Of a stretch of 64,000 nucleotides of DNA, positions 48,401-61,805 are shown piece by piece. Position numbers and translations under genes: made by a program. The notes below the pieces were generated by a model that made no database searches, had not been told where the DNA came from, and saw nothing but the letters and a program-made list of their open reading frames with translations. This DNA comes from Leuctra nigra (taxonomy: Eukaryota > Arthropoda > Insecta > Plecoptera > Leuctridae): contig CAKOGZ010000120.1 of NCBI GenBank assembly GCA_934045905.1, positions 124,001-188,000 of the forward strand. The letters are read 5' to 3'. How positions within the stretch are numbered: the first letter of the stretch is position 1; each line of letters starts with the position of its first letter.

Positions 48401-50193
48401 ACAAGCTTTAACCTACAGTGACAAAAAATTGATGAAAACCTATCTGGATTGTGCCCTTCTGCTTCTGAAGGACATAAACTAAGAAATGCGGCGTATCGGA
48501 GCGTCTGACAGAAAAAAGTGTTTCTGCACTTTTTAAGCCTCTCTCCATCATCTATATAGTGTATCATTTTCAGCTCTCTAAGAGTAATAGATTCGTCACA
48601 AAGTAGGAAACAAACAAAACTTTTTCAATATGACCTACTTCTAAAGTGGCACCCCCCTGTTTTTATCGAATTTTCTTGATGCCTACACAACGTTATGCCG
48701 AGAAATGTAATAAAACACTTTTCGCAAAAAAATAGGCTTTTAATAAAATTATAAAAAAGAACCCCACTCTGCCCCCTTGGAGTCGCCCGACGCTGCCCTG
48801 TCAGATTATTATATAATAAAGTTAGGTTAATACAGGTTAGCGAAGCGAGCGTAGCTGACTCATCACAAGCTTTAACCTCCATTGACTAAAAAATGGATGA
48901 AAACCTAGGAAATGAGGAAAATCTAAGGAACATTGTTAATTGTTACATTGTTACCTTTGTAGGCTAACCTACATTGTTGGTCAATATACATTGACAAAAA
49001 AATGGATGAAAATCTATCGGGGGTCGACCCATCAGCTTCTGAATAACATGAACAGTTAATTCCGGCGAATCGGAGAGTCTGACATAAAAAAGTGTTTCTG
49101 CACTTTTTAAGCCTCTCACCATCTACTATATAGGGTAACGTTGTCAACTCTCTTAGAGTAATAGATTCGTCACAAAGTAGGAAACAAATAAAAAAATATC
49201 AATATGAGCTACTTCTAAAGTGGCACCCCCCTATTTTTATCGAATTTTCTTGAAGCCTACACAACGTTATGCCGAGAAATGAAATAAAACACTTTTCGAA
49301 AATAATAGGCTAAACATTAACATGTAAAAAAAAATCTCCCCTCTGCCTCCTGGTGTCGCCCGACGTTGCCCGGTCAGATAATTTTATAATAAAGTTAGGT
49401 TAGGGTAGGTTAGCGAAGCGAGCGAAGCGAGCGTAGCTGACCCTTAACAAGCTTTAACCTACAGTGACAAAAAATTGATGAAAACCTATCTGGATTGTGC
49501 CCTTCTGCTTCTGAAGGACATAAACTAAGAAATGCGGCGTATCGGAGCGTCTGACAGAAAAAAGTGTTTCTGCACTTTTTAAGCCTCTCTCCATCATCTA
49601 TATAGTGTATCATTTTCAGCTCTCTAAGAGTAATAGATTCGTCACAAAGTAGGAAACAAACAAAACTTTTTCAATATGACCTACTTCTAAAGTGGCACCC
49701 CCCTGTTTTTATCGAATTTTCTTGATGCCTACACAACGTTATGCCGAGAAATGTAATAAAACACTTTTCGCAAAAAAATAGGCTTTTAATAAAATTATAA
49801 AAAAGAACCCCACTCTGCCCCCTTGGAGTCGCCCGACGCTGCCCTGTCAGATTATTATATAATAAAGTTAGGTTAATACAGGTTAGCGAAGCGAGCGTAG
49901 CTGACTCATCACAAGCTTTAACCTCCATTGACTAAAAAATGGATGAAAACCTAGGAAATGAGGAAAATCTAAGGAACATTGTTAATTGTTACATTGTTAC
50001 CTTTGTAGGCTAACCTACATTGTTGGTCAATATACATTGACAAAAAAATGGATGAAAATCTATCGGGGGTCGACCCATCAGCTTCTGAATAACATGAACA
50101 GTTAATTCCGGCGAATCGGAGAGTCTGACATAAAAAAGTGTTTCTGCACTTTTTAAGCCTCTCACCATCTACTATATAGGGTAACGTTGTCAA
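45434..50193. repeat. 4,760-bp nine-monomer higher-order repeat, copy 1
   Basis: Monomers: A(K) 45434-45905, C 45906-46478, B' 46479-47053, A 47054-47525, B 47526-48100, A 48101-48573 (473 bp, seven C in the C-run), B 48574-49147 (574 bp), A 49148-49619, B 49620-50193 (574 bp). It is the 2,667-bp cassette extended by two A-B dimers with the GGCTAAACATT A subtype and the 574-bp B subtype. The B at 47526 has CTTCTTAAGTGG. Directly followed by copy 2. Confidence 0.92.
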
Positions 50194-53100
50194 CTCTCTT
50201 AGAGTAATAGATTCGTCACAAAGTAGGAAACAAATAAAAAAATATCAATATGAGCTACTTTTAAAGTGGCACCCCCCTATTTTTATCGAATTTTCTTGAA
50301 GCCTACACAACGTTATGCCGAGAAATGAAATAAAACACTTTTCGAAAATAATAGGCTTAACATTAACATGTAAAAAAAAATCTCCCCTCTGCCTCCTGGA
50401 GTCGCCCGACGTTGCCCGGTCAGATAATTTTATAATAAAGTTAGGTTAGGGTAGGTTAGCGAAGCGAGCGAAGCGAGCGTAGCTGACCCTTAACAAGCTT
50501 TAACCTACAGTGACAAAAAATTGATGAAAACCTATCAGGATTGTGCCCTTCTGCTTCTGAAGGACATAAACTAAGAAATGCGGCGTATCGGAGCGTCTGA
50601 CAGAAAAAAGTGTTTCTGCACTTTTTAAGCCTCTCTCTATCATCTTTATGGTGTATCATTTTCAGCTCTCTAAGAGTAATAGATTCGTCACAAAGTAGGA
50701 AACAAACAAAACTTTTTCAATATGACCTACTTCTAAAGTGGCACCCCCCTGTTTTTATCGAATTTTCTTGATGCCTACACAACGTTATGCCGAGAAATGA
50801 AATAAAACACTTTTCGAAAATAATAGGCTTAACATTAACATGTAAAGAAAAATCTCCCCTCTGCCTCCTGGTGTCGCCCGACGTTGCCCGGTCAGATAAT
50901 TTTATAATAAAGTTAGGTAAATACAGGTTAGCGAAGCGAGCGTAGCTGACTCATCACAAGCTTTAACCTCCATTGACTAAAAAATGGATGAAAACCTAGG
51001 AAATGAGGAAAATCTAAGGAACATTGTTAATTGTTACATTGTTACCTTTGTAGGCTAACCTACATTGTTGGTCAATATACATTGACAAAAAAATGGATGA
51101 AAATCTATCGGGGGTCGACCCATCAGCTTCTGAATAACATGAACAGTTAATTCCGGCGAATCGGAGAGTCTGACATAAAAAAGTGTTTCTGCACTTTTTA
51201 AGCCTCTCACCATCTACTATATAGGGTAACGTTGTCAACTCTCTTAGAGTAATAGATTCGTCACAAAGTAGGAAACAAATAAAAAAATATCAATATGAGC
51301 TACTTCTAAAGTGGCACCCCCCTATTTTTATCGAATTTTCTTGAAGCCTACACAACGTTATGCCGAGAAATGAAATAAAACACTTTTCGAAAAAAAATAG
51401 GCTTATAAATAAAATTATAAAAAAGAACCCCACTCTGCCCCCTTGGAGTCGCCCGACGCTGCCCTGTCAGATTATTATATAATAAAGTTAGGTTAATACA
51501 GGTTAGCGAAGCGAGCGTAGCTGACTCATCACAAGCTTTAACCTCCATTGACTAAAAAATGGATGAAAACCTAGGAAATGAGGAAAATCTAAGGAACATT
51601 GTTAATTGTTACATTGTTACCTTTGTAGGCTAACCTACATTGTTGGTCAATATACATTGACAAAAAAATGGATGAAAATCTATCGGGGGTCGACCCATCA
51701 GCTTCTGAATAACATGAACAGTTAATTCCGGCGAATCGGAGAGTCTGACATAAAAAAGTGTTTCTGCACTTTTTAAGCCTCTCACCATCTACTATATAGG
51801 GTAACGTTGTCAACTCTCTTAGAGTAATAGATTCGTCACAAAGTAGGAAACAAATAAAAAAATATCAATATGAGCTACTTCTAAAGCGGCACCCCCCTAT
51901 TTTTATCGAATTTTCTTGAAGCCTACACAACGTTATGCCGAGAAATGAAATAAAACACTTTTCGAAAATAGCAGGCTTAACATTAACATGTAAAAAAAAA
52001 TCTCCCCTCTGCCTCCTGGTGTCGCCCGACGTTGCCCGGTCAGATAATTTTATAATAAAGTTAGGTTAGGGTAGGTTAGCGAAGCGAGCGAAGCGAGCGT
52101 AGCTGACCCTTAACAAGCTTTAACCTACAGTGACAAAAAATTGATGAAAACCTATCAGGATTGTGCCCTTCTGCTTCTGAAGGACATAAACTAAGAAATG
52201 CGGCGTATCGGAGCGTCTGACAGAAAAAAGTGTTTCTGCACTTTTTAAGCCTCTCTCCATCATCTATATGGTGTATCATTTTCAGCTCTCTAAGAGTAAT
52301 AGATTCGTCACAAAGTAGGAAACAAACAAAACTTTTTCAATATGACCTACTTCTTAAGTGGCACCCCCCTGTTTTTATCGAATTTTCTTGATGCCTACAC
52401 AACGTTATGCCGAGAAATGTAATAAAACACTTTTCGCAAAAAAATAGGCTTATAAATAAAATTATAAAAAAGAACCCCACGCTGCCCCCTTGGAGTCGCC
52501 CGACGCTGCCCTGTCAGATTATTATATAATAAAGTTAGGTTAATACAGGTTAGCGAAGCGAGCGTAGCTGACTCATCACAAGCTTTAACCTCCATTGACT
52601 AAAAAATGGATGAAAACCTAGGAAATGAGGAAAATCTAAGGAACATTGTTAATTGTTACATTGTTACCTTTGTAGGCTAACCTACATTGTTGGTCAATAT
52701 ACATTGACAAAAAAATGGATGAAAATCTATCGGGGGTCGACCCATCAGCTTCTGAATAACATGAACAGTTAATTCCGGCGAATCGGAGAGTCTGACATAA
52801 AAAAGTGTTTCTGCACTTTTTAAGCCTCTCACCATCTACTATATAGGGTAACGTTGTCAACTCTCTTAGAGTAATAGATTCGTCACAAAGTAGGAAACAA
52901 ATAAAAAAATATCAATATGAGCTACTTCTAAAGTGGCACCCCCCTATTTTTATCGAATTTTCTTGAAGCCTACACAACGTTATGCCGAGAAATGAAATAA
53001 AACACTTTTCGAAAATAATAGGCTAAACATTAACATGTAAAAAAAAATCTCCCCTCTGCCTCCTGGTGTCGCCCGACGTTGCCCGGTCAGATAATTTTAT

Positions 53101-54952
53101 AATAAAGTTAGGTTAGGGTAGGTTAGCGAAGCGAGCGAAGCGAGCGTAGCTGACCCTTAACAAGCTTTAACCTACAGTGACAAAAAATTGATGAAAACCT
53201 ATCTGGATTGTGCCCTTCTGCTTCTGAAGGACATAAACTAAGAAATGCGGCGTATCGGAGCGTCTGACAGAAAAAAGTGTTTCTGCACTTTTTAAGCCTC
53301 TCTCCATCATCTATATAGTGTATCATTTTCAGCTCTCTAAGAGTAATAGATTCGTCACAAAGTAGGAAACAAACAAAACTTTTTCAATATGACCTACTTC
53401 TAAAGTGGCACCCCCCTGTTTTTATCGAATTTTCTTGATGCCTACACAACGTTATGCCGAGAAATGTAATAAAACACTTTTCGCAAAAAAATAGGCTTTT
53501 AATAAAATTATAAAAAAGAACCCCACTCTGCCCCCTTGGAGTCGCCCGACGCTGCCCTGTCAGATTATTATATAATAAAGTTAGGTTAATACAGGTTAGC
53601 GAAGCGAGCGTAGCTGACTCATCACAAGCTTTAACCTCCATTGACTAAAAAATGGATGAAAACCTAGGAAATGAGGAAAATCTAAGGAACATTGTTAATT
53701 GTTACATTGTTACCTTTGTAGGCTAACCTACATTGTTGGTCAATATACATTGACAAAAAAATGGATGAAAATCTATCGGGGGTCGACCCATCAGCTTCTG
53801 AATAACATGAACAGTTAATTCCGGCGAATCGGAGAGTCTGACATAAAAAAGTGTTTCTGCACTTTTTAAGCCTCTCACCATCTACTATATAGGGTAACGT
53901 TGTCAACTCTCTTAGAGTAATAGATTCGTCACAAAGTAGGAAACAAATAAAAAAATATCAATATGAGCTACTTCTAAAGTGGCACCCCCCTATTTTTATC
54001 GAATTTTCTTGAAGCCTACACAACGTTATGCCGAGAAATGAAATAAAACACTTTTCGAAAATAATAGGCTAAACATTAACATGTAAAAAAAAATCTCCCC
54101 TCTGCCTCCTGGTGTCGCCCGACGTTGCCCGGTCAGATAATTTTATAATAAAGTTAGGTTAGGGTAGGTTAGCGAAGCGAGCGAAGCGAGCGTAGCTGAC
54201 CCTTAACAAGCTTTAACCTACAGTGACAAAAAATTGATGAAAACCTATCTGGATTGTGCCCTTCTGCTTCTGAAGGACATAAACTAAGAAATGCGGCGTA
54301 TCGGAGCGTCTGACAGAAAAAAGTGTTTCTGCACTTTTTAAGCCTCTCTCCATCATCTATATAGTGTATCATTTTCAGCTCTCTAAGAGTAATAGATTCG
54401 TCACAAAGTAGGAAACAAACAAAACTTTTTCAATATGACCTACTTCTAAAGTGGCACCCCCCTGTTTTTATCGAATTTTCTTGATGCCTACACAACGTTA
54501 TGCCGAGAAATGTAATAAAACACTTTTCGCAAAAAAATAGGCTTTTAATAAAATTATAAAAAAGAACCCCACTCTGCCCCCTTGGAGTCGCCCGACGCTG
54601 CCCTGTCAGATTATTATATAATAAAGTTAGGTTAATACAGGTTAGCGAAGCGAGCGTAGCTGACTCATCACAAGCTTTAACCTCCATTGACTAAAAAATG
54701 GATGAAAACCTAGGAAATGAGGAAAATCTAAGGAACATTGTTAATTGTTACATTGTTACCTTTGTAGGCTAACCTACATTGTTGGTCAATATACATTGAC
54801 AAAAAAATGGATGAAAATCTATCGGGGGTCGACCCATCAGCTTCTGAATAACATGAACAGTTAATTCCGGCGAATCGGAGAGTCTGACATAAAAAAGTGT
54901 TTCTGCACTTTTTAAGCCTCTCACCATCTACTATATAGGGTAACGTTGTCAA
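50194..54952. repeat. 4,759-bp nine-monomer higher-order repeat, copy 2
   Basis: Monomers: A(K) 50194-50665, C 50666-51238, B' 51239-51813, A 51814-52285, B 52286-52860, A 52861-53332, B 53333-53906 (574 bp), A 53907-54378, B 54379-54952 (574 bp). It lacks the extra C of copy 1. Its A(K) is itself mixed: the first part reads CTACTTTTAAAG and CTGGAGTCG, as in A(Q), and only the end has the K marker, so the junction between the two copies was formed by exchange inside an A monomer. Confidence 0.92.
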
Positions 54953-57044
54953 CTCTCTTAGAGTAATAGATTCGTCACAAAGTAGGAAACAAATAAAAAA
55001 ATATCAATATGAGCTACTTTTAAAGTGGCACCCCCCTATTTTTATCGAATTTTCTTGAAGCCTACACAACGTTATGCCGAGAAATGAAATAAAACACTTT
55101 TCGAAAATAATAGGCTTAACATTAACATGTAAAAAAAAATCTCCCCTCTGCCTCCTGGAGTCGCCCGACGTTGCCCGGTCAGATAATTTTATAATAAAGT
55201 TAGGTTAGGGTAGGTTAGCGAAGCGAGCGAAGCGAGCGTAGCTGACCCTTAACAAGCTTTAACCTACAGTGACAAAAAATTGATGAAAACCTATCAGGAT
55301 TGTGCCCTTCTGCTTCTGAAGGACATAAACTAAGAAATGCGGCGTATCGGAGCGTCTGACAGAAAAAAGTGTTTCTGCACTTTTTAAGCCTCTCTCCATC
55401 ATCTATATGTTGTATCATTTTCAGCTCTCTAAGAGTAATAGATTCGTCACAAAGTAGGAAACAAACAAAACTTTTTCAATATGACCTACTTCTTAAGTGG
55501 CACCCCCCTGTTTTTATCGAATTTTCTTGATGCCTACACAACGTTATGCCGAGAAATGTAATAAAACACTTTTCGCAAAAAAATAGGCTTATAAATAAAA
55601 TTATAAAAAAGAACCCCACGCTGCCCCCTTGGAGTCGCCCGACGCTGCCCTGTCAGATTATTATATAATAAAGTTAGGTTAATACAGGTTAGCGAAGCGA
55701 GCGTAGCTGACTCATCACAAGCTTTAACCTCCATTGACTAAAAAATGGATGAAAACCTAGGAAATGAGGAAAATCTAAGGAACATTGTTAATTGTTACAT
55801 TGTTACCTTTGTAGGCTAACCTACATTGTTGGTCAATAAACATTGACAAAAAAATGGATGAAAATCTATCGGGGGTCGACCCATCAGCTTCTGAATAACA
55901 TGAACAGTTAATTCCGGCGAATCGGAGAGTCTGACATAAAAAAGTGTTTCTGCACTTTTTAAGCCTCTCACCATCTACTATATAGGGTAACGTTGTCAAC
56001 TCTCTTAGAGTAATAGATTCGTCACAAAGTAGGAAACAAATAAAAAAATATCAATATGAGCTACTTCTAAAGTGGCACCCCCCTATTTTTATCGAATTTT
56101 CTTGAAGCCTACACAACGTTATGCCGAGAAATGAAATAAAACACTTTTCGAAAATAATAGGCTTAACATTAACATGTAAAAAAAAAAAACCCTCTGCCTC
56201 CTGGAGTCGCCCGACGTTGCCCGGTCAGATAATTTTATAATAAAGTTAGGTTAGGGTAGGTTAGCGAAGCGAGCGAAGCGAGCGTAGCTGACACTTAACC
56301 AGCTTTAACCTACAGTGACAAAAAATTGATGAAAACCTATCAGGATTGTGCCCTTCTGCTTCTGAAGGACATAAACTAAGAAATGCGGCGTATCGGAGCG
56401 TCTGACAGAAAAAAGTGCTTTGCACTTTTTAAGCCTCTCTCCATCATCTATATGGTGTATCATTTTCAGCTCTCTAAGAGTAATAGATTCGTCACAAAGT
56501 AGGAAACAAACAAAACTTTTTCAATATGACCTACTTCTAAAGTGGCACCCCCCCGTTTTTATCGAATTTTCTTGATGCCTACACAACGTTATGCCGAGAA
56601 ATGTAATAAAACACTTTTCGAAAAAAAATAGGCTTATAAATAAAATTATAAAAAAGAACCCCACTCTGCCCCCTTGGAGTCGCCCGACGCTGCCCTGTCA
56701 GATTATTATATAATAAAGTTAGGTTAATACAGGTTAGCGAAGCGAGCGTAGGTGACTCATCACAAGCTTTAACCTCCATTGACTAAAAAATGGATGAAAA
56801 CCTAGGAAATGAGGAAAATCTAAGGAACATTGTTAATTGTTACATTGTTACCTTTGTAGGCTAACCTACATTGTTGGTCAATATACATTGACAAAAAAAT
56901 GGATGAAAATCTATCGGGGGTCGACCCATCAGCTTCTGAATAACATGAACAGTTAATTCCGGCGAATCGGAGAGTCTGACATAAAAAAGTGTTTCTGCAC
57001 TTTTTAAGCCTCTCACCATCTACTATATAGGGTAACGTTGTCAA
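54953..57044. repeat. A(Q)-B-A''-B block, copy 2 (2,092 bp)
   Basis: Monomers: A(Q) 54953-55424, B 55425-55999, A'' 56000-56469, B 56470-57044. It lies 11,610 bp from copy 1 and keeps all its diagnostic changes, including the altered hairpin at 56410-56430. The two 4.76-kb repeats lie between the copies, and the B before each copy (42769 and 54379) is the 574-bp subtype. Confidence 0.92.
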
Positions 57045-57516
57045 CTCTCTTAGAGTAATAGATTCGTCACAAAGTAGGAAACAAATAAAAAAATATCAAT
57101 ATGAGCTACTTCTAAAGTGGCACCCCCCTATTTTTATCGAATTTTCTTGAAGCCTACACAACGTTATGCCGAGAAATGAAATAAAACACTTTTCGAAAAT
57201 AATAGGCTAAACATTAACATGTAAAAAAAAATCTCCCCTCTGCCTCCTGGTGTCGCCCGACGTTGCCCGGTCAGATAATTTTATAATAAAGTTAGGTTAG
57301 GGTAGGTTAGCGAAGCGAGCGAAGCGAGCGTAGCTGACCCTTAACAAGCTTTAACCTACAGTGACAAAAAATTGATGAAAACCTATCTGGATTGTGCCCT
57401 TCTGCTTCTGAAGGACATAAACTAAGAAATGCGGCGTATCGGAGCGTCTGACAGAAAAAAGTGTTTCTGCACTTTTTAAGCCTCTCTCCATCATCTATAT
57501 AGTGTATCATTTTCAG
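57045..57516. repeat. Single type A monomer at a block junction
   Basis: A 472-bp A of the GGCTAAACATT subtype with CTATCTGG and a TATATAGTG end, as at 49148 and 53907. It joins the preceding region to the 4,289-bp repeat. Confidence 0.87.
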
Positions 57517-60500
57517 CTCTCTAAGAGTAATAGATTCGTCACAAAGTAGGAAACAAACAAAACTTTTTCAATATGACCTACTTCTAAAGTGGCACCCCCC
57601 TGTTTTTATCGAATTTTCTTGATGCCTACACAACGTTATGCCGAGAAATGTAATAAAACACTTTTCGAAAAAAAATAGGCTTATAAATAAAATTATAACA
57701 AAGAACCCCACTCTGCCCCCTTGGAGTCGCCCGACGCTGCCCTGTCAGATTATTATATAATAAAGTTAGGTTAATACAGGTTAGCGAAGCGAGCGTAGCT
57801 GACTCATCACAAGCTTTAACCTCCATTGACTAAAAAATGGATGAAAACCTAGGAAATGAGGAAAATCTAAGGAACATTGTTAATTGTTACATTGTTACCT
57901 TTGTAGGCTAACCTACATTGTTGGTCAATATACATTGACAAAAAAATGGATGAAAATCTATCGGGGGTCGACCCATCAGCTTCTGAATAACATGAACAGT
58001 TAATTCCGGCGAATCGGAGAGTCTGACATAAAAAAGTGTTTCTGCACTTTTTAAGCCTCTCACCATCTACTATATAGGGTAACGTTGTCAACTCTCTTAG
58101 AGTAAAAGATTCGTCACAAAGTAGGAAACAAATAAAAAAATATCAATATGAGCTACTTCTAAAGTGGCACCCCCCTATTTTTATCGAATTTTCTTGAAGC
58201 CTACACAACGTTATGCCGAGAAATGAAATAAAACACTTTTCGAAAATAATAGGTTTAACATTAACATGTAAAAAAAAATCTCCCCTCTGCCTCCTGGTGT
58301 CGCCCGAAGTTGCCCGGTCAGATAATTTTATAATAAAGTTAGGTTAATACAGGTTAGCGAAGCGAGCGTAGCTGACTCATCACAAGCTTTAACCTCCATT
58401 GACTAAAAAATGGATAAAAACCTAGGAAATGAGGAAAATCTAAGGAACATTGTTAATTGTTACATTGTTACCTTTGTAGGCTAACCTACATTGTTGGTCA
58501 ATATACATTGACAAAAAAATGGATGAAAATCTATCGGGGGTCGACCCATCAGCTTCTGAATAACATGAACAGTTAATTCCGGCGAATCGGAGAGTCTGAC
58601 ATAAAAAAGTGTTTCTGCACTTTTTAAGCCTCTCACCATCTACTATATAGGGTAACGTTGTCAACTCTCTTAGAGTAATAGATTCGTCACAAAGTAGGAA
58701 ACAAATAAAAAAATATCAATATGAGCTACTTCTAAAGTGGCACCCCCCTATTTTTATCGAATTTTCTTGAAGCCTACACAACGTTATGCCGAGAAATGAA
58801 ATAAAACACTTTTCGAAAAAAAATAGGCTTATAAATAAAATTATAAAAAAGAACCCCACTCTGCCCCCTTGGAGTCGCCCGACGCTGCCCTGTCAGATTA
58901 TTATATAATAAAGTTAGGTTAATACAGGTTAGCGAAGCGAGCGTAGCTGACTCATCACAAGCTTTAACCTCAATTGACTAAAAAATGGATGAAAACCTAG
59001 GAAATGAGGAAAATCTAAGGAACATTGTTAATTGTTACATTGTTACCTTTGTAGGCTAACCTACATTGTTGGTCAATATACATTGACAAAAAAATGGATG
59101 AAAATCTATCGGGGTTCGACCCATCAGCTTCTGAATAACATGAACAGTTAATTCCGGCGAATCGGAGAGTCTGACATAAAAAAGTGTTTCTGCACTTTTT
59201 AAGCCTCTCACCATCTACTATATAGGGTAACGTTGTCAACTCTCTTAGAGTAATAGATTCGTCACAAAGTAGGAAACAAATAAAAAAATATCAATATGAG
59301 CTACTTCTAAAGCGGCACCCCCCTATTTTTATCGAATTTTCTTGAAGCCTACACAACGTTATGCCGAGAAATGAAATAAAACACTTTTCGAAAATAGCAG
59401 GCTTAACATTAACATGTAAAAAAAAATCTCCCCTCTGCCTCCTGGTGTCGCCCGACGTTGCCCGGTCAGATAATTTTATAATAAAGTTAGGTTAGGGTAG
59501 GTTAGCGAAGCGAGCGAAGCGAGCGTAGCTGACCCTTAACAAGCTTTAACCTACAGTGACAAAAAATTGATGAAAACCTATCTGGATTGTGCCCTTCTGC
59601 TTCTGAAGGACATAAACTAAGAAATGCGGCGTATCGGAGCGTCTGACAGAAAAAAGTGTTTCTGCACTTTTTAAGCCTCTCTCCATCATCTATATAGTGT
59701 ATCATTTTCAGCTCTCTAAGAGTAATAGATTCGTCACAAAGTAGGAAACAAACAAAACTTTTTCAATATGACCTACTTCTAAAGTGGCACCCCCCTGTTT
59801 TTATCGAATTTTCTTGATGCCTACACAACGTTATGCCGAGAAATGTAATAAAACACTTTTCGCAAAAAAATAGGCTTATAAATAAAATTATAAAAAAGAA
59901 CCCCACTCTGCCCCCTTGGAGTCGCCCGACGCTGCCCTGTCAGATTATTATATAATAAAGTTAGGTTAATACAGGTTAGCGAAGCGAGCGTAGCTGACTC
60001 ATCACAAGCTTTAACCTCCATTGACTAAAAAATGGATGAAAACCTAGGAAATGAGGAAAATCTAAGGAACATTGTTAATTGTTACATTGTTACCTTTGTA
60101 GGCTAACCTACATTGTTGGTCAATATACATTGACAAAAAAATGGATGAAAATCTATCGGGGGTCGACCCATCAGCTTCTGAATAACATGAACAGTTAATT
60201 CCGGCGAATCGGAGAGTCTGACATAAAAAAGTGTTTCTGCACTTTTTAAGCCTCTCACCATCTACTATATAGGGTAACGTTGTCAACTCTCTTAGAGTAA
60301 TAGATTCGTCACAAAGTAGGAAACAAATAAAAAAATATCAATATGAGCTACTTCTAAAGTGGCACCCCCCTATTTTTATCGAATTTTCTTGAAGCCTACA
60401 CAACGTTATGCCGAGAAATGAAATAAAACACTTTTCGAAAATAATAGGCTTAACATTAACATGTAAAAAAAAATCTCCCCTCTGCCTCCTGGAGTCGCCC

Positions 60501-61805
60501 GACGTTGCCCGGTCAGATAATTTTATAATAAAGTTAGGTTAGGGTAGGTTAGCGAAGCGAGCGAAGCGAGCGTAGCTGACCCTTAACAAGCTTTAACCTA
60601 CAGTGACAAAAAATTGATGAAAACCTATCAGGATTGTGCCCTTCTGCTTCTGAAGGACATAAACTAAGAAATGCGGCGTATCGGAGCGTCTGACAGAAAA
60701 AAGTGTTTCTGCACTTTTTAAGCCTCTCTCCATCATCTATATGGTGTATCATTTTCAGCTCTCTAAGAGTAATAGATTCGTCACAAAGTAGGAAACAAAC
60801 AAAACTTTTTCAATATGACTTACTTCTTAAGTGGCACCCCCCTGTTTTTATCGAATTTTCTTGATGCCTACACAACGTTATGCCGAGAAATGTAATAAAA
60901 CACTTTTCGCAAAAAAATAGGCTTATAAATAAAATTATAAAAAAGAACCCCACGCTGCCCCCTTGGAGTCGCCCGACGCTGCCCTGTCAGATTATTATAT
61001 AATAAAGTTAGGTTAATACAGGTTAGCGAAGCGAGCGTAGCTGACTCATCACAAGCTTTAACCTCCATTGACTAAAAAATGGATGAAAACCTAGGAAATG
61101 AGGAAAATCTAAGGAACATTGTTAATTGTTACATTGTTACCTTTGTAGGCTAACCTACATTATTGGTCAATATACATTGACAAAAAAATGGATGAAAATC
61201 TATCGGGGGTCGACCCATCAGCTTCTGAATAACATGAACAGTTAATTCCGGCGAATCGGAGAGTCTGACATAAAAAAGTGTTTCTGCACTTTTTAAGCCT
61301 CTCACCATCTACTATATAGGGTAACGTTGTCAACTCTCTTAGAGTAATAGATTCGTCACAAAGTAGGAAACAAATAAAAAAATATCAATATGAGCTACTT
61401 CTAAAGTGGCACCCCCCTATTTTTATCGAATTTTCTTGAAGCCTACACAACGTTATGCCGAGAAATGAAATAAAACACTTTTCGAAAATAATAGGCTAAA
61501 CATTAACATGTAAAAAAAAATCTCCCCTCTGCCTCCTGGTGTCGCCCGACGTTGCCCGGTCAGATAATTTTATAATAAAGTTAGGTTAGGGTAGGTTAGC
61601 GAAGCGAGCGAAGCGAGCGTAGCTGACCCTTAACAAGCTTTAACCTACAGTGACAAAAAATTGATGAAAACCTATCAGGATTGTGCCCTTCTGCTTCTGA
61701 AGGACATAAACTAAGAAATGCGGCGTATCAGAGCGTCTGACAGAAAAAAGTGTTTCTGCACTTTTTAAGCCTCTCTCCATCATCTATATGGTGTATCATT
61801 TTCAG
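57517..61805. repeat. 4,289-bp eight-monomer higher-order repeat, copy 1
   Basis: Monomers: B 57517-58091, C2 58092-58664, B' 58665-59239, A 59240-59711, B 59712-60286, A 60287-60758, B 60759-61333, A 61334-61805. Markers private to this repeat and shared with copy 2: TTATAACAAAG in the first B, AGGTTTAACATT and TGGATAAAAACC in C2, ACCTCAATTGAC and GGGGTTCGACC in B'. Single-copy changes here include GTAAAAGATTC (58108) and CCCGAAGTTGCC (58306) in C2, ATTATTGGTC (about 61161) in the last B, and GTATCAGAGCG (about 61728) in the last A. Confidence 0.92.
58092..58664. repeat. Recombinant monomer C2, 573 bp
   Basis: A single switch: A-type from the start through GATAATTTTATAATAAAG, then B-type from TTAATACAGG to the end, with the exchange between about 58332 and 58346. 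It shares its second half with C but has an A-type start and lacks the GTAAAGAAAAATC and GGTAAATACAGG markers of C, so it arose by a separate event. It replaces C before B' in this part of the array. The other copy is 62381-62953. Confidence 0.9.
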
